64,000 nucleotides of DNA. Source: Calliopum simillimum (Eukaryota > Arthropoda > Insecta > Diptera > Lauxaniidae). The notes beneath the pieces were generated by a model that was not told where the DNA came from, did no database searches, and saw nothing but the letters and a program-made list of their open reading frames with translations. This document shows, in pieces, positions 35,501 through 45,958 of this stretch (positions within the stretch are counted from its first letter, which is position 1; every line of letters begins with the position of its first letter). Both the position numbers and the translations under genes were made by a program. The stretch spans positions 117,451,124 through 117,515,123 of the forward strand of contig OX638371.1 of NCBI GenBank assembly GCA_951812925.1, read 5' to 3'.

Positions 35501-37769
35501 CATTTCTGACTTTTACAATTTTAAATTTGTCAGAAGGTGTTCGTTTAGTATTCGATTCGCTGTCGGATTGTGGAGTCGTACATGGATCACTGTATTCATG
35601 TTTGCGCGCGATATTTGGCTTATCCGTTGCTGGTGTTTTAATAGCGGTCTTCAGCTGTATGCTAGTCTATCAGCTATTAAGGTATTTTGAAATCGAGTAT
35701 TATTTCGAAAGATTTAGTTTTTAGATCAATTTTTTATTTTCCATAGTCACGAGCGTAAAAAAATGTACTGGGAACAATTAGAGTTACGTTGTCGTTCGCT
35801 CTACACCAGTCAGCAAGGTCCACCGCCACCAAATATGGCCGCTTTGGCTGGGCGTGCTAATGTTTGTCGCTGCTGTGAACAATGTCACGCCCATCGACAA
35901 ATGACAATGCCACAACCTACTCCTGCAGCATATCCTTGGGATGATGGTGGTGCTGGTGGTCCACGGTTTTGGACAGGACAGCCGCCAGGGAACTTTTACT
36001 CTCCTAATCCAGGTGGTGATGATTTGCACAACAATTCTGGTGCAAGTTCAGGAGCATGTCGCAACCATAATTTAACTACTACAAGAAGTAGAGTAGGAGG
36101 CTGGAGTTGGCCTCGTATGCCGTGGCAACGTAATTCACCCCTTACAAGTAACAGATTTCGTCAAACCCCATCCAGTCCGGATTCACAGTATGGATTCTCA
36201 AATACGACAGCAGCAGTGCCGCCGATAAATGAAGGTACACTCTCAAATGGTGCTAGTGATGATATAATGATGTTATCGCAACCTTCTAATCATGCGCAAA
36301 CTTTTAACGTCATCGCAAGCGGCAATTGGGGGCCTCCGCCTCCATATAGCGACCCCAATAGTCCTTCTCGTCGTGGTTACTATTATATGCATGCAGTAAA
36401 TTCAGTTTGTCCTAACGCGGCATCCCAATCTACAACATCTGGTGTTGCTGACCAGCCACATGGCATTGAATGTCGTTCGCATTACCGATCTGCTTATATT
36501 GATGGAAATCAGGCAACTGACGGTACAGCGTATTGTGCTGCGCAATCATCCAGCATGCGTAGTTTGACCAGTAAGAGACAAGCAGCGAATGGTTTCAAGT
36601 CAAAGGGTGGAGATTATGAAAACACTTTCTCAGATAGTGATGGTTGTGGTGGTGGCTCCCGTGATCGATTCTCAAATACACTACCAACGCGTAAGGTCAA
36701 GAAACGCGTAGAGGCCGGTATTAAAAGCATTGGGCCGAATTCGCAATCTTCTCAACGTGTAAACGTGCAGAATGTTTTCACAAATAACGTAAATTTGGAA
36801 AATGACATGTCTATGGCAAATAATGAGCACAGTTATCATGAACTTGTTGAAACTGCTGATAACACAAACATGCCTGGACAAAATGCAGGCATTAATATGA
36901 CTCGAGTGCAGTCAATACGACGACATCAATCTGTTGGAGTAGAGAACTCAGCCTTTCAAAATAGTGCCGATGCTGAGAGTACACCCACAACGCATACGGA
37001 TAATCAGGAAAGCCGTGATCCCACTGAGTCAGAGGTATATTTTGCCGACGTAAGTAGCTGCTGTAATATTTCAGTAAAGAACGACAATTACTATGACGAC
37101 ACAAATCAGAAATCGAATAAACTTTGCCGTAATCATCACTCAACATCAGCGCACAGTCCTATTAAAAATAACTCTGACGAAGACTATCTTGCTCAACGCT
37201 TTGGTAAACGTGAAAATTCTATTCGTAGCAGACTTCCTTTTCCTCAAGTTGCATGTATTGATGACTATCCCTCAAAGAACTCCATGCAAAAGGAAATCTC
37301 ACGACAGAGCATGTGTTCAATCGAATCTGAGGCTAAGACTGAGTTTACCGATCTTTCGCCATCAACACCTTGTGAGAATAAAATGCTGCCATCACAATTT
37401 CGAACAGTACCACAGTGTGATAATTCGATAAATGGTGAACTGGCACCTCCAAAATTCGTTGCATCTTTCCCATATCATTCAGAATCACAAAGTCTTGAAG
37501 CTCATCGTCGTTCGACAAGAAATATTAATGAGTATGAGATCATAAATGAGCCAGTGATGCAACCGACCTGCAAGCCCGTAAACTTCCCTACATCTCCTAA
37601 GGCAAAACGTTCATTGAAATGTAAAAATTCAGCAAGTTCGAAAACCCAAAATGTTAAAAAATTAAATATAAAAGAGAAACGTTTCGAAAAGAGTGCACCG
37701 CCATACCCTCAATCAGATCTAGAATGGTCTGATAGCAGTAATTGTACTAACGATCGACAACGTTTGTGA
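29508..37769 (+). CDS. Four-pass membrane protein, ENTREP/FAM189-like
   Basis: Seven exons join in frame: 29508-30205, 30791-31023, 34656-34825, 34892-34954, 35286-35469, 35534-35681, 35747-37769, giving about 1172 residues. The N-terminal cytoplasmic part has Cys clusters (CRCPCSCN, CSCDLECTC) and a proline run PPLPPRPRPLPRPR. Four hydrophobic segments follow: one in exon 3 (VVWCLICGGFSCLLGVLFLG), one over exons 3-4, one in exon 5 (GACGLISALTCALVTV) and one in exon 6 (IFGLSVAGVLIAVFSCMLVY). The loop between spans 3 and 4 has CTCYSD. The long C-terminal tail carries PPPPYSDP, a PPxY WW-domain ligand. The four-span core plus PPxY tail resembles human ENTREP/FAM189 proteins, endosomal partners of ITCH-type ubiquitin ligases; that assignment is inference. 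The last exon and 3' flank are duplicated in reverse at 47-52 kb. Confidence 0.88.
31655..31760 (+). CDS. Probable alternative first exon of gene 2
   Basis: An ATG at 31655 opens a 35-codon segment (MHGYPVMQFVQYSVPPPCTW...) that ends in GCAG|GTATTG at 31760 in phase 1. This is the same phase as exon 2, so it can splice directly to the membrane core at 34656. No acceptor upstream of it gives the right frame as an internal exon. A second promoter giving a short N-terminus without the Cys-rich part is therefore likely. Its proline and tyrosine content (VPPPCTWVTQPDPHRPPP) is gene-like. Confidence 0.5.
32100..32486 (-). pseudogene. Mariner transposase relic (C-terminal part) in intron 2 of gene 2
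   Basis: Read on the minus strand: GHPPYSPDLAPNDLFLFPRI near 32290-32350, then RFTSPEEAVEAF and after frame breaks KWFERTQKCINLKGEYF. This is the mariner (DD34D) C-terminus, third catalytic Asp included. It is cut by the repeat beginning at about 32487. Non-functional. Confidence 0.8.
32487..34342 (+). repeat. Dispersed element with CTAGCTTTTACCCGCGACTT head
   Basis: The head CTAGCTTTTACCCGCGACTT and tail (a run of acagacagacagac, then ttactttcgaatttataata and ttagtatagat) are characteristic of a repeat seen across many insects. Before the tail are three tandem modules of about 170 bp (starting near 33906, 34040 and 34183) with ttttaaggatgatttt, actatcctatatccttc and ccataccaaattt. It lies in intron 2 of gene 2 and interrupts a mariner relic. 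I do not assign a class. Short frames within (33427-33768 and others) have no domain. Confidence 0.6.
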
Positions 37770-37820
37770 GATGAAGTTTTTGTTTAATCGCTAAGCAGTT
37801 AACTCCGTCGTTTTGCAGAA

Positions 37821-37826
37821 AATAAA
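37821..37826 (+). promoter_or_regulatory. Candidate polyadenylation signal of gene 2
   Basis: AATAAA about 50 bp after the stop codon at 37767-37769. Further AATAAA hexamers occur near 38111 and 38897, so longer 3' ends are possible. The first signal is also present in the inverted copy at 49 kb. Confidence 0.45.
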
Positions 37827-38659
37827 AATTGCTGCTAAACGCTTGCCAGAAATTCCAATTTATTTCGTTTCTAATATAAGTAGAGCACAGCTAGCGTCTT
37901 AGAGTTATGGAAAATATGATATGATCTGTATATTTAGTCCTTAGTATTATTAGTACTACTGAAGTTTGCTGACAAGCTAATGACTTATGCAAAAGTAAAG
38001 TATTTATGGTTTTGAGTTAACTTAGGCATGACCTTAAAACTAAAGGAAATTTAAGCTTAACCTTTATAGATCCAGTATCTCTCTAATGAAATGTTTTCGT
38101 TTTAGCCATCTAAATAAATTTTTACGATAATGTGGCAATGAGAAATTGGTACATACATACATATATCAAATTCTATGTATGAGAAAGTGTTTTGAAATAT
38201 AACTCTCAAGCTTTGGAGTTTTATTTGTTTTTGTTTTTAGTATGCAGTCAATGCTAGCTCTGAGCAGAAACTAAGTGAATGCAGGCAAGAGGACCCAGAT
38301 ATTTAATTTTAGACCTAAAGATAACACCCTACCTAGTTTTGTTTTGCTTTAAAAGAAGGATTCGGTCCATATCGAATTCGTTTACGAAATATTGGTCAAA
38401 ATGCCCTCGAACTTCTTTTTGGATCTCATTTAAAATTTGTGGAGCCCATCGAGTCGATTTCATTTTGTACAGAAGATCATTATCCAATATTTTGTTATTC
38501 CCTTCGTATACACTTCAATATTTGTGAAGAAATCAAGTTTTCAAAAACACTATTCGACCATTCTCGACATCCTCCTAAAATCGTTTATTCATTAAAATGA
38601 ATTTCCTAAATTTCCAATGATATGCTATGCCACATTACTCATACTCATATTACAGATAA

Positions 38660-38757
38660 ACTGATGGCACCTCCAAAATTCGTTGCATCTTTCCATATCA
38701 TTAAGAATCACAGTCTTGAAGCTCATCATCGTTCTACACGAAATATTAATGACTGAC
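38660..38757 (+). pseudogene. 98-bp extra fragment of the gene 2 last exon
   Basis: About 900 bp after the stop codon, a stretch starting 'ctgatggcacctccaaaatt' repeats exon sequence from about 37438-37530 with several base changes and small deletions, ending at 'aatattaatga'. It lies in the same orientation as the gene. The same fragment is present in arm B (about 48085-48180), so this short duplication predates the large inverted one. Confidence 0.8.
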
Positions 38758-39257
38758 TGACTTTAGCGCATATATTAATATAATTCAACTATTATCCGTG
38801 TGCTAACTTGATTTTTAGTTAAAAATGTAAAATAATTTTAGGATACGTATCTAAACAATAGTACATATATATCATTTGTTAAGCATTCGCAAACAAAAAT
38901 AAAAATTTTAAACTTATGTAAGTAAAATTGTAGATTTAAATTTAAATCCTTTATCGCTGTAATAATAATAAGGACTGTCCCAGAAAAAATTTACACTTTG
39001 TTTTTCATCAATAAATAAATAGGCAATGCATTTTTTTATTTTTTTTTTATTAATGAGCAGTATAAAGAATACAAATAACTTTAAAACTGTGAACAAATAT
39101 TTATTTCCTCACAAAATTGTAAATTTTTCTTAATGCCCTTTATTAAGATTCGTACAGTTGTTCCGTCGTACATTTTTATTCTTTCAAAGATTCAATTTCA
39201 TTAGAGCCCAATATCTCTGATAAGGTCCAAGGACAAAATGTTATTAGCTAACCAATA

Positions 39258-40527
39258 GGGCTGTTCAAAAAAAAAAAATTTTTCGAATTTCCAAGATATA
39301 CTTTGGCATCACGATCTACATCATGACAGAATATCCCAAAAAATTTTTCAGATTTTTAAATTCATATTTAAAGGTGGCTCAAAGCAGAAATATATTTTTA
39401 TTTTTTTTTTTTAGCATTAATTATAAAATGTTGTCAAACAATTTGAAAAATTTGTTTTAGAGTAACTTAAAAACATTCATTTTGTTTGTTTTTTAATGAA
39501 CTTTAAAACCTACGTTGTAATTTTGACAAAAAAAAATTTTACACTTCTTAAAAAACGAAAAACTGCCCTAAGAAGGCGAAATTTTACGGTTTTTCAAAGA
39601 AAAAAGTCATCGTGCTTTAAACGAAATGAACATTTTTTAATTTACAAGATCTCATTCAAAAGAGCTCTTAAAAACCTTCAAGACAAGACATGTTAAGATT
39701 TTTTTGAGCCAGCAGGCTCGATGACATAACGTTTGAAATATAGTAATGCAGCCCTGTGAAAGGCAAAACGCTTTTTACTCAAGAGGGAGGCATCTTACAA
39801 AAAAGTGCCCATGGCATAAAATGCTTAGAATCATCCAAGGAACAAGTGTGAATTATTTATTTTTTTTTTTTGGAAAGTTTATTAAAAATGACGTTAAAAA
39901 ATTTTTTTTTCTAAAATTAAGTAAAAAAAAAAAAAACAATTGTTCCTTGGATGATTTTAAGCATTTTATGCCATGGGCACTTTTTTGTAAGATGCCTCCC
40001 TCTTGAGTAAAAAGCGTTTTGCCTTTCACAGGGCTGCATTACTATATTTCAAACGTTATGTCATCGAGCCTGCTGGCCCAAAAAAGTCTTAACATGTCTT
40101 GTTTTGAAGGTTTTTAAGAGCTCTTTTGAATGAGATCTTGTAAATTAAAAAATGTTCATTTCGTTTAAAGCACGATGACTTTTTTCTTTGAAAAACCGTA
40201 AAATTTCGCCTTCTTAGGGCAGTTTTTCGTTTTTTAAGAAGTGTAAAATTTTTTTTTGTCAAAATTACAACGTAGGTTTTAAAGTTCATTAAAAAACAAA
40301 CAAAATGAATGTTTTTAAGTTACTCTAAAACAAATTTTTCAAATTGTTTGACAACATTTTATAATTATGCTAAAAAAAAAATAACAAAAATATATTTCTG
40401 CTTTGAGCCACCTTTAAATATGAATTTAAAAATCTGAAAAATTTTTTGGGATATTCTGTCATGATGTAGATCGTGATGCCAAAGTATATCTTGGAAATTC
40501 GAAAAATTTTTTTTTTTTGAACAGCCC
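39258..40527. mobile_element. 1.27-kb near-perfect palindrome, TA-flanked
   Basis: Two arms of about 600 bp, almost identical in reverse complement, start GGGCTGTTCAAAAAAA and are flanked by TA on both sides (39256-39257 and 40528-40529). A loop of under 100 bp lies near 39850-39935. Each arm contains the same 66-codon open frame (39496-39696 plus, 40089-40289 minus), differing in one residue; it has no known domain and is most likely chance. TA flanks suggest mobilisation by a Tc1/mariner-type enzyme. Confidence 0.85.
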
Positions 40528-40529
40528 TA

Positions 40530-40660
40530 GTAAAACAACAATAAAAACACAAAAAACATGGCAAAAATACACATAAATAAAAAAGCAAAAAAATGTATCG
40601 GAAGGCTGGTTTGCGTTACTAGTTTCGGGACCCACCACAGGTCAAAATTGACTATAATAA
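40530..40660 (+). repeat. Direct repeat, first copy (second at 41045-41174)
   Basis: The 131-bp stretch beginning gtaaaacaacaataaaaaca and ending gactataataa recurs at 41045-41174 with almost no change. The word ttattagctaaccaa also precedes both (39241-39255 and 40983-40997), in the first case just before the palindrome. The palindrome thus seems to have entered one copy of a tandem duplication. Confidence 0.8.
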
Positions 40661-41044
40661 GTCAATTCCTCATCAGACGCTTTGCCGACATCTTTTAGAA
40701 TTCTGCAAGCATACTTTATTTAACTTTTAGCATAGATTAGACGAGAATCACAGCTACAAGAAAAACACAGCGCATGCAAAAATTAAAATTTCTTTGTTTT
40801 TCCCTTTATATGCATTGCCAAGCCGTTGTGAGTCATTGATATTATACTATTTTTGCATAGCGCTTCGTTTGCAAGGTTTTTTGCCGAGACAAAACGAAGT
40901 AGCAAGCGCATTCGTATGTGTATCAGTTGGCTCTCTGAGATTTTCTAAATTTTTTTGTTTTTGGAACAGATGATGATTTACATTATTAGCTAACCAACAA
41001 TGAAAATACATTGATGGTTGGAGCTTACTGTTCAGTGTTTTTGA

Positions 41045-41174
41045 GTAAAACAACAATAAAAACACAAAAAACATGGCAAAAATACACATAAATAAAAAAG
41101 CAAAAAAATTTATCGGAAGGCTGGTTTGCGTTACTAGTTTCGGGACCCACCACAGGTCAAAATTGACTATAATA
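41045..41174 (+). repeat. Direct repeat, second copy
   Basis: Second copy of the unit at 40530-40660, with a single base difference seen by eye in the gcaaaaaaatttatcgg part. Here the upstream word ttattagctaaccaa is followed by 47 bp absent from the first copy. Confidence 0.8.
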
Positions 41175-41699
41175 ATGTTAATGTTAATTTTTGCTCTTGT
41201 ACCACTCTGTGATAGCTTTAAAGTAGTGAGAGGTGGCTAGATTTGGCCAGAATATTACAGTACCTTCGTGTCCACGAATAAATGGCAAAAGACGTTTTTC
41301 AAGACACTCAAATTTATTATGCCCTGTGTTGTAAAAAAAAAATCTTTTCAATCCGCAGGTGGATATGGTGCCAAACAATTTATTGCTCTGTACCTGTTTC
41401 TGCTCCGTACAGGTATGTATAAAATTCGTGTACTGTTAGCTGTTTGAAATTTGCCTTAACGTGTGTTTCATGTCCACAGTCAAATTAAGTCTGATTGCCT
41501 TCATATAAATTTCGGGCTTGCTTTTAAGTCACCATCTGCTATTCATCGGAACGACATGGTACTTACTTATTGACATTCGTACACGTAAACGAATTTCAAA
41601 CATAAATTACCTTAAAGTCTAAGATACGAATAAGGAGAGATTTGCACCCATCTGTTTAATGGATGAAACCTATTTTTTATGAAAGTAAATACGTTTTTT

Positions 41700-41970
41700 T
41701 TTCAAAAAATGCACTCATCTGTGTAATGAAAAAATAATATACCATTCGAAAGTTTACAGCCTCTACAATATGTTAAAGTAGGGTTGCCTATTTTTTTCCT
41801 GGCAAGGCATAGGGTTGCCAGGCTTTAAAAGGTAGGCCAATACCACAAATTTGCACTATGTGTTTTAAAAAAAATGTGTTTAATGAAAAATTATATACCA
41901 ATCGAAAGTTTAAAGCCTCTACAATGTGTTTACGTAGAGTTGCCTATATTTTTCCTGGCAAGGCATATCA
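41700..41970 (+). repeat. Two diverged tandem units of about 165 bp
   Basis: The block 'gaaagtttaMagcctctaca' followed by 'ttgcctat...ttcctggcaaggcat' occurs twice, around 41760 and 41905. Upstream words 'gcactcatctgtgtaatg' and 'gcactatgtg...tttaatg' also match. It is adjacent to the GGGCCTTATCG element that starts at 41975. Confidence 0.6.
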
Positions 41971-41974
41971 CAAT

Positions 41975-43170
41975 GGGCCTTATCGTAAATAAATACTCTC
42001 GAGAATTTATTCGCTAACTCCCTAGTTTGCAATCGCAAAAAAATTTCGTGGAAAGGGAAAATTCACTGGAAAAATTATGTAATCGGCAATAAGTTGGGAG
42101 CGAGTTTTTTCACTTTTATTTGTTAATTTTGCTCCTCAACTTTTTGCTAGGGAGTACTAAAGTATAAATGAATAGTTATAAATAACGTTTGACAAATTAA
42201 AAACTTTAGTACAACAATTTTAAAGCTTATTGAAATAGCTTTCATATGACACTAAAGTTTTTAATATTCATCCAAGCGTTTCCAACTTATACTGGTTCTG
42301 CTAAAACTACTTTTCACTCAAATTTTTTTGGAAACTTTTTGGTGCAAACTTTTGGTTTTCCAAGTCCACAAAAATGATTAAAGACATTTTTTACTTTAAA
42401 AAGTAAAGCATTAACTTCAATTTCACTGCTGCAATTGCTTCTTTTTCTTCTTTTGCAATTGCTGTTTCTTGTTTATCTTTTTTTTAAGTCAGCTGTTAAA
42501 ATCCAGTGGAAAATGGAAAAAAATGTCTTCTTCTTCTTCTTCGAATATGCTACTCATTACGAGTAACATAGGTCCCTAGTAAGAGAGCTGCCGTAAACAC
42601 TAGGTTTTTATCACAGCTCTCAGCGTAGCGTCTTTACAGACTTATAAAATTATTTCATATTATATCGAAATTTTCAGTCTGACTGAAATTGATTTTTTCT
42701 TTTAACCTATAATTAGGTTATGTACGATACACGCGCCTTTAAGAAAAAACACGTGTAACGGGTCTAACTTTAAGACACGCGCGAACGATTGCACACGGGA
42801 GTACGTCTGTACTCGGTCACGGAAAAAAATGTCAACGATTTATGGAAAAAAGCGTTGCCACATGTTTTTTTTTTGTGCAAAATGTCTACGAAATTGGAAA
42901 AAATCAGCGTTCGGGCAGGTTGTTTGCGCAAAATGTCAAAGATATGGGAAAGACTCAGCGTTGCCAGATGTTGTTTTTGTGTAAAATGTCAACGCTCTTG
43001 GAAAAACACAGCGTTGCAAACTGGTTATTTCTGAAAATGTCAACGATGTTAAAATAAAAAAAGTATCCCTGCAGGAAGGGGAGTTTCCATTCATGATATA
43101 TTCACTACTTCCAGTGCTCCTTCCCCGGGAGGGAGAGAATGGAACTCCCTTCAGATTTACGATAAGGCCC
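41975..43170. mobile_element. 1.2-kb TIR element with an internal minisatellite
   Basis: The 16-bp tips GGGCCTTATCGTAAAT and ATTTACGATAAGGCCC are perfect inverted copies, flanked by AAT on both sides (41972-41974 and 43171-43173). It interrupts what seems to be a foldback element, because cacaat|gtggccgc is continuous in the related copy at 52 kb. It has no transposase. Inside are a tandem repeat (42828-43050) and an inverted gaaggggagtttccattc/gaatggaactccc pair near the right end. Confidence 0.7.
42828..43050 (+). repeat. Minisatellite, about 4.5 units of 51-54 bp
   Basis: Units begin aaaatgtcaacga and contain tggaaaaa..cagcgttgc, repeated at about 42828, 42881, 42932, 42985 and a partial at 43035. 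Unit lengths are close to multiples of three, so two frames stay open across the array, giving repeated words such as KMSTKLEKISV. No coding role is claimed. Confidence 0.75.
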
Positions 43171-43660
43171 AATGTGGCCGCAAATATTATCAAATTGCGA
43201 TAACTTATGAACCGTGAGTCTCACGAGAAAAAGTGCCCAGATCTTTTTTATGGAGAGTCATATGCTATACAAGTAACTACATTATAGGTAAAAAAAATTT
43301 ACCGCTTAGGAGTTATTTGTTAAAAACCGATTTTTTTACGTTTATTGTTTATTGCGTAAAAAAAATCGGTTTTTAATAAATAATTCTTAAACGGTAAGTT
43401 TTTTTTGGCATATAATGTAAATTACATGTAGAGCATATGATTCTTCATAAAAAAGATTTTGGCACTTTTCCCCGTGAGACTCACGGTTCATTAGTTATCG
43501 CAATTTGATAATACTTGCGGCCACGTTTTGAGAGGCAACCCAGCAAAAATATATTCCCCCTTTCCTAAATATAGATTTTAACTAAAAACTCGATCGATAC
43601 GATTTTTTACTGCCGGATCTTAGACTATAAGGAAAAACTTCTTAAGTCGGTATTCGATAA
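43171..43660. repeat. Foldback element, inverted copy of 51938-52530
   Basis: A palindrome of about 350 bp runs from gtggccgcaaatattatcaa to ttgataatacttgcggccac, followed by an outer arm to ctgccggatcttagactata and 'aaggaaaaacttcttaagtc'. The same sequence, in reverse orientation, lies at 51938-52530. Its left outer arm is displaced by the TIR element ending at 43170. Confidence 0.8.
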
Positions 43661-43961
43661 AACAGAAAGCAACATAAATTCTATACACATCGGCATTTTT
43701 TTAAGATCATAAAACAAATGTTGACCTAAACCAGAAGAATCGGTTTTTCGCCGAAAAAAAATTAAAAAACATTGATCAACAAAAAGGCAAAAAAACCGTG
43801 CCTTTTGTTTTTGGTCACCATTTTTTTTATGAACTTAAAAAAATGCCGCTTATTGTTTAATGTATTTATGATAAATATTTATTCATTTCTCAATTATAAA
43901 AACATGCATTATGCATTTTTTGAATTGACTTATACTTTTCGTTAAGGCTGTATAGTATTAT

Positions 43962-44883
43962 GGGCCGATTTATATGGAGGAAAATTTAACCGGTCCGGCT
44001 CAGTGAAAATCGAAAAGTTTGGATAATTTACATAGAGAAACTTTGTCTAAGAAAGAAAGAAAATTGCATTTTACCCCCCCAATATTTAATGCATAAATAA
44101 TAAAGTGCCAAAAGTCCATTGCACAATTGTGATTGCATAAAAAGTTATTCAAGGTCAAAGGTTGCAAAAATCACTTTTTTGCAAATATTTCGCTATATAA
44201 CGGTGACTTTGGCAGAAAAATATTGGCCGACAATTTTATGGCTCTAAAAATTTTTTATAGAATGCTGTCGAAATAGCATTCGTACGCCATACAGTTCACG
44301 AATTATAGCACTTTGAAAACAACATTCATATAAATCTGCACATTTTGTGCGCAGCGATATATCTTTAATTACAATATCTCCTTAACTACAAGTTATACGA
44401 AAACATTTCATATATTTTTTAATAGGTAGTTTTCTGAGCTTCATAATTGTCCCTCAATATTCTTCTGTAGATGTAACTGTTAGCGAGATGTTTGCAAAAA
44501 ACTGATTTTCGCAACCTTTGACCTTGGATAACTTTTAATGCAAAGATAATTTTGCAATGAACTTTTCACACTTTATGTTTCATGCATTTGTAAAGATTAA
44601 TCCGTAAAAAAAATTCACTTCGAATTATTTCGCAGAAAATTCCTTATTTTCCTAGTCTTAAAAAAATGATTTTGATTTTGGCCCTATGCTCCTCCTAGGA
44701 GTTAAAGGAGAATACATACATACAAAAAAATGTATAAGGACAAATCAACTTTGTAAAATTCGGGGGGTTGGTAAACTGCAATGAAAATATATACTTTATT
44801 CAGCAAAGTTTCTCTAAATTATCCAATTTTTATGATTTTCGCTGGGCCGGATCGGGGAAAACGTTCGGTCCGTCTTAATATAT
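43962..44883. repeat. 0.9-kb degenerate palindrome
   Basis: Arms of about 430 bp share blocks such as gaaaatcg...ttggataattta, gagaaactttgtctaa, 'ttattcaaggtcaaaggttgc' in part, and 'tttgcaaa', with the centre near 44370. The arms have diverged by many substitutions, so it is older than the palindromes at 39 and 56 kb. No coding frame. Confidence 0.65.
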
Positions 44884-45072
44884 AGCTAAAAAATAGGTGC
44901 ATCAAAAAGCACTATTCAAAGGGTTACTTATTGTACGAAAAAAGAAAGCCTGACTTAGACGCACAGTTGGTGAAAAATATGAAGCAACTCAGTACGAAAT
45001 ATTTATGTAAAGTCAGGTATCTCGAAATCTACTATACAAAAGACTTAAGAAAAAAAGCAGACTGAAGGCCTA

Positions 45073-45300
45073 CACGGAGAAAACAAATAGTACTTGCTAC
45101 TTTATTTCTCATAAATTTTACCACAATTTCTGAAGTAAATTTCACCTTTCAGAGTGTATGCTTGCAAGTAATTTTTTTTGAAAAATTTGGCGTGATATTT
45201 ACATTACCGTAAAGTTGAAACAACAAAAAAAAAAAAAACCAGCTGACCGCACTAGGGTTCGAACCCTGGGCCGTCCGTGTAATAGATAGTTACATATCCT
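45073..45300. mobile_element. Left part of a TIR-like element with a tRNA-like module
   Basis: Starts TACACGGAGAAAACAAATAG, similar to the tip of the 8545-9855 element. At about 45240-45290 plus the segment after the hAT insertion (45908-45935) it holds a minus-strand tRNA-like unit: agggttcgaaccct is a perfect box B with a palindromic T arm, and tagcgctgtagg may be box A. A hAT element has split it at 45301. The opposite terminus was not found. Confidence 0.45.
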
Positions 45301-45907
45301 CAGTGCTGGATTACCCGTTAGGCCGGACTAGGCCATGGCCTAGGGCCACCATGAAAAGCTGGAAGCTTAAATATTTGAGGAGTGATTTTTCAAAAGGGCG
45401 TAAAACCATGTTAAACAAATTTTCAGTAATGAGAAAAAACGTTAATGGGCTGTTTACAATAACTTCAAAAAAGGCTTCAACGCACTTTTCAAAGTTGAAA
45501 CGCATAAAAAACGAGCGGAGAAGTGTTATGGGTCAAGACCGATTTTACATGCTAGTTCTGATGTCCATTCAATCGGATGTTCTTCGTCAAATTGATTTTG
45601 AAGATGTCATTAATGGTTTTAGTGATTTGAAATGTAGGAGAAAAGTTTTTTAAAGATGAACATCGTTTTAATATTTGAAAGAGATGTCCAAAAATTATTC
45701 TATAAATTACTATACTGTAAATTATATAAAATCAAAAAAAAAAAAACTATTTTGATTGATTTATTTTGCTCACAACCTTTAAATGATATTGATAAGCTGT
45801 TTTAATTCTATAAATGCATAAATAACGATTAATTTTACAATGTTTAAAAAAAGAGGGCCCCAAAATTTTAATAGTTTAGGGCCCCCACTGGGCATAATCC
45901 ATCACTG
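45301..45907 (+). mobile_element. hAT element remnant with transposase C-terminus
   Basis: The tips CAGTGCTGGATTA and TAATCCATCACTG are flanked by a perfect 8-bp duplication CATATCCT (45293-45300 and 45908-45915). An open frame at 45303-45653 ends with FSKLKRIKNERRSVMGQDRF and VLMSIQSDVLRQIDFED, the usual C-terminal dimerisation region of hAT transposases (ZMYM1/TTF-type). The catalytic core is absent, so it is an internally deleted, non-autonomous copy. Confidence 0.88.
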
Positions 45908-45958
45908 CATATCCTACAGCGCTACTGGCGCTTATGATGAAGAGCTATAAAATTTTTT

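Larger units (their letters stand above)
38971..41400 (-). mobile_element. Tc1-like transposon relic, split by insertions
   Basis: One end is at about 38971 with tip AGGACTGTCCCAGAAAAAAT; partial copies of this tip also occur near 32646 and 52610. Minus-strand frame 41184-41378 reads KRLLPFIRGHEGTVIFWPNL then ATSHYFKAITEWYKS, the region around the second catalytic Asp of Tc1/mariner-superfamily enzymes (usual form FWPDLASxHY; here Asn replaces Asp). The C-terminal part (RIKMYDGTT...) lies at about 39089-39195. The two are separated by about 2 kb, including a palindrome. Confidence 0.6.
36085..41613 (+). repeat. Arm A of a large inverted duplication
   Basis: From the middle of the last exon of gene 2 through its 3' flank this arm matches, in reverse, arm B at 47481-51937. 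It covers the exon from about 36085, the 3' flank, a 98-bp exon fragment (38660-38757) and a Tc1-like relic. Relative to arm B it contains about 2 kb more between 39195 and 41205 (including a palindromic element) and about 235 bp more near 41330-41560. Over the exon, differences are only occasional single bases and small deletions, so the event is recent. Confidence 0.9.

Noticed and set aside
37093..37431. Second plus-strand frame inside the last exon of gene 2
   Set aside because: Alternative frame of a real exon; composition is a shadow and it has no start context or domain.
38279..38527. 82-codon frame present in both arms
   Set aside because: Shared only because the DNA is duplicated. 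The opposite strand (KMKSTRWAPQILNEIQKEV) also looks protein-like, but I recognise no family and no gene structure, so neither is called.
39496..39696. 66-codon Lys/Arg-rich frame repeated in both arms of the palindrome
   Set aside because: Duplicated by the palindrome itself; composition is that of AT-rich DNA and no domain is visible.
42789..43034. Small repetitive protein in the 42.8-43.0 kb array
   Set aside because: Open frames arise from a tandem repeat with unit length near a multiple of three; two frames are equally open, which argues against coding.
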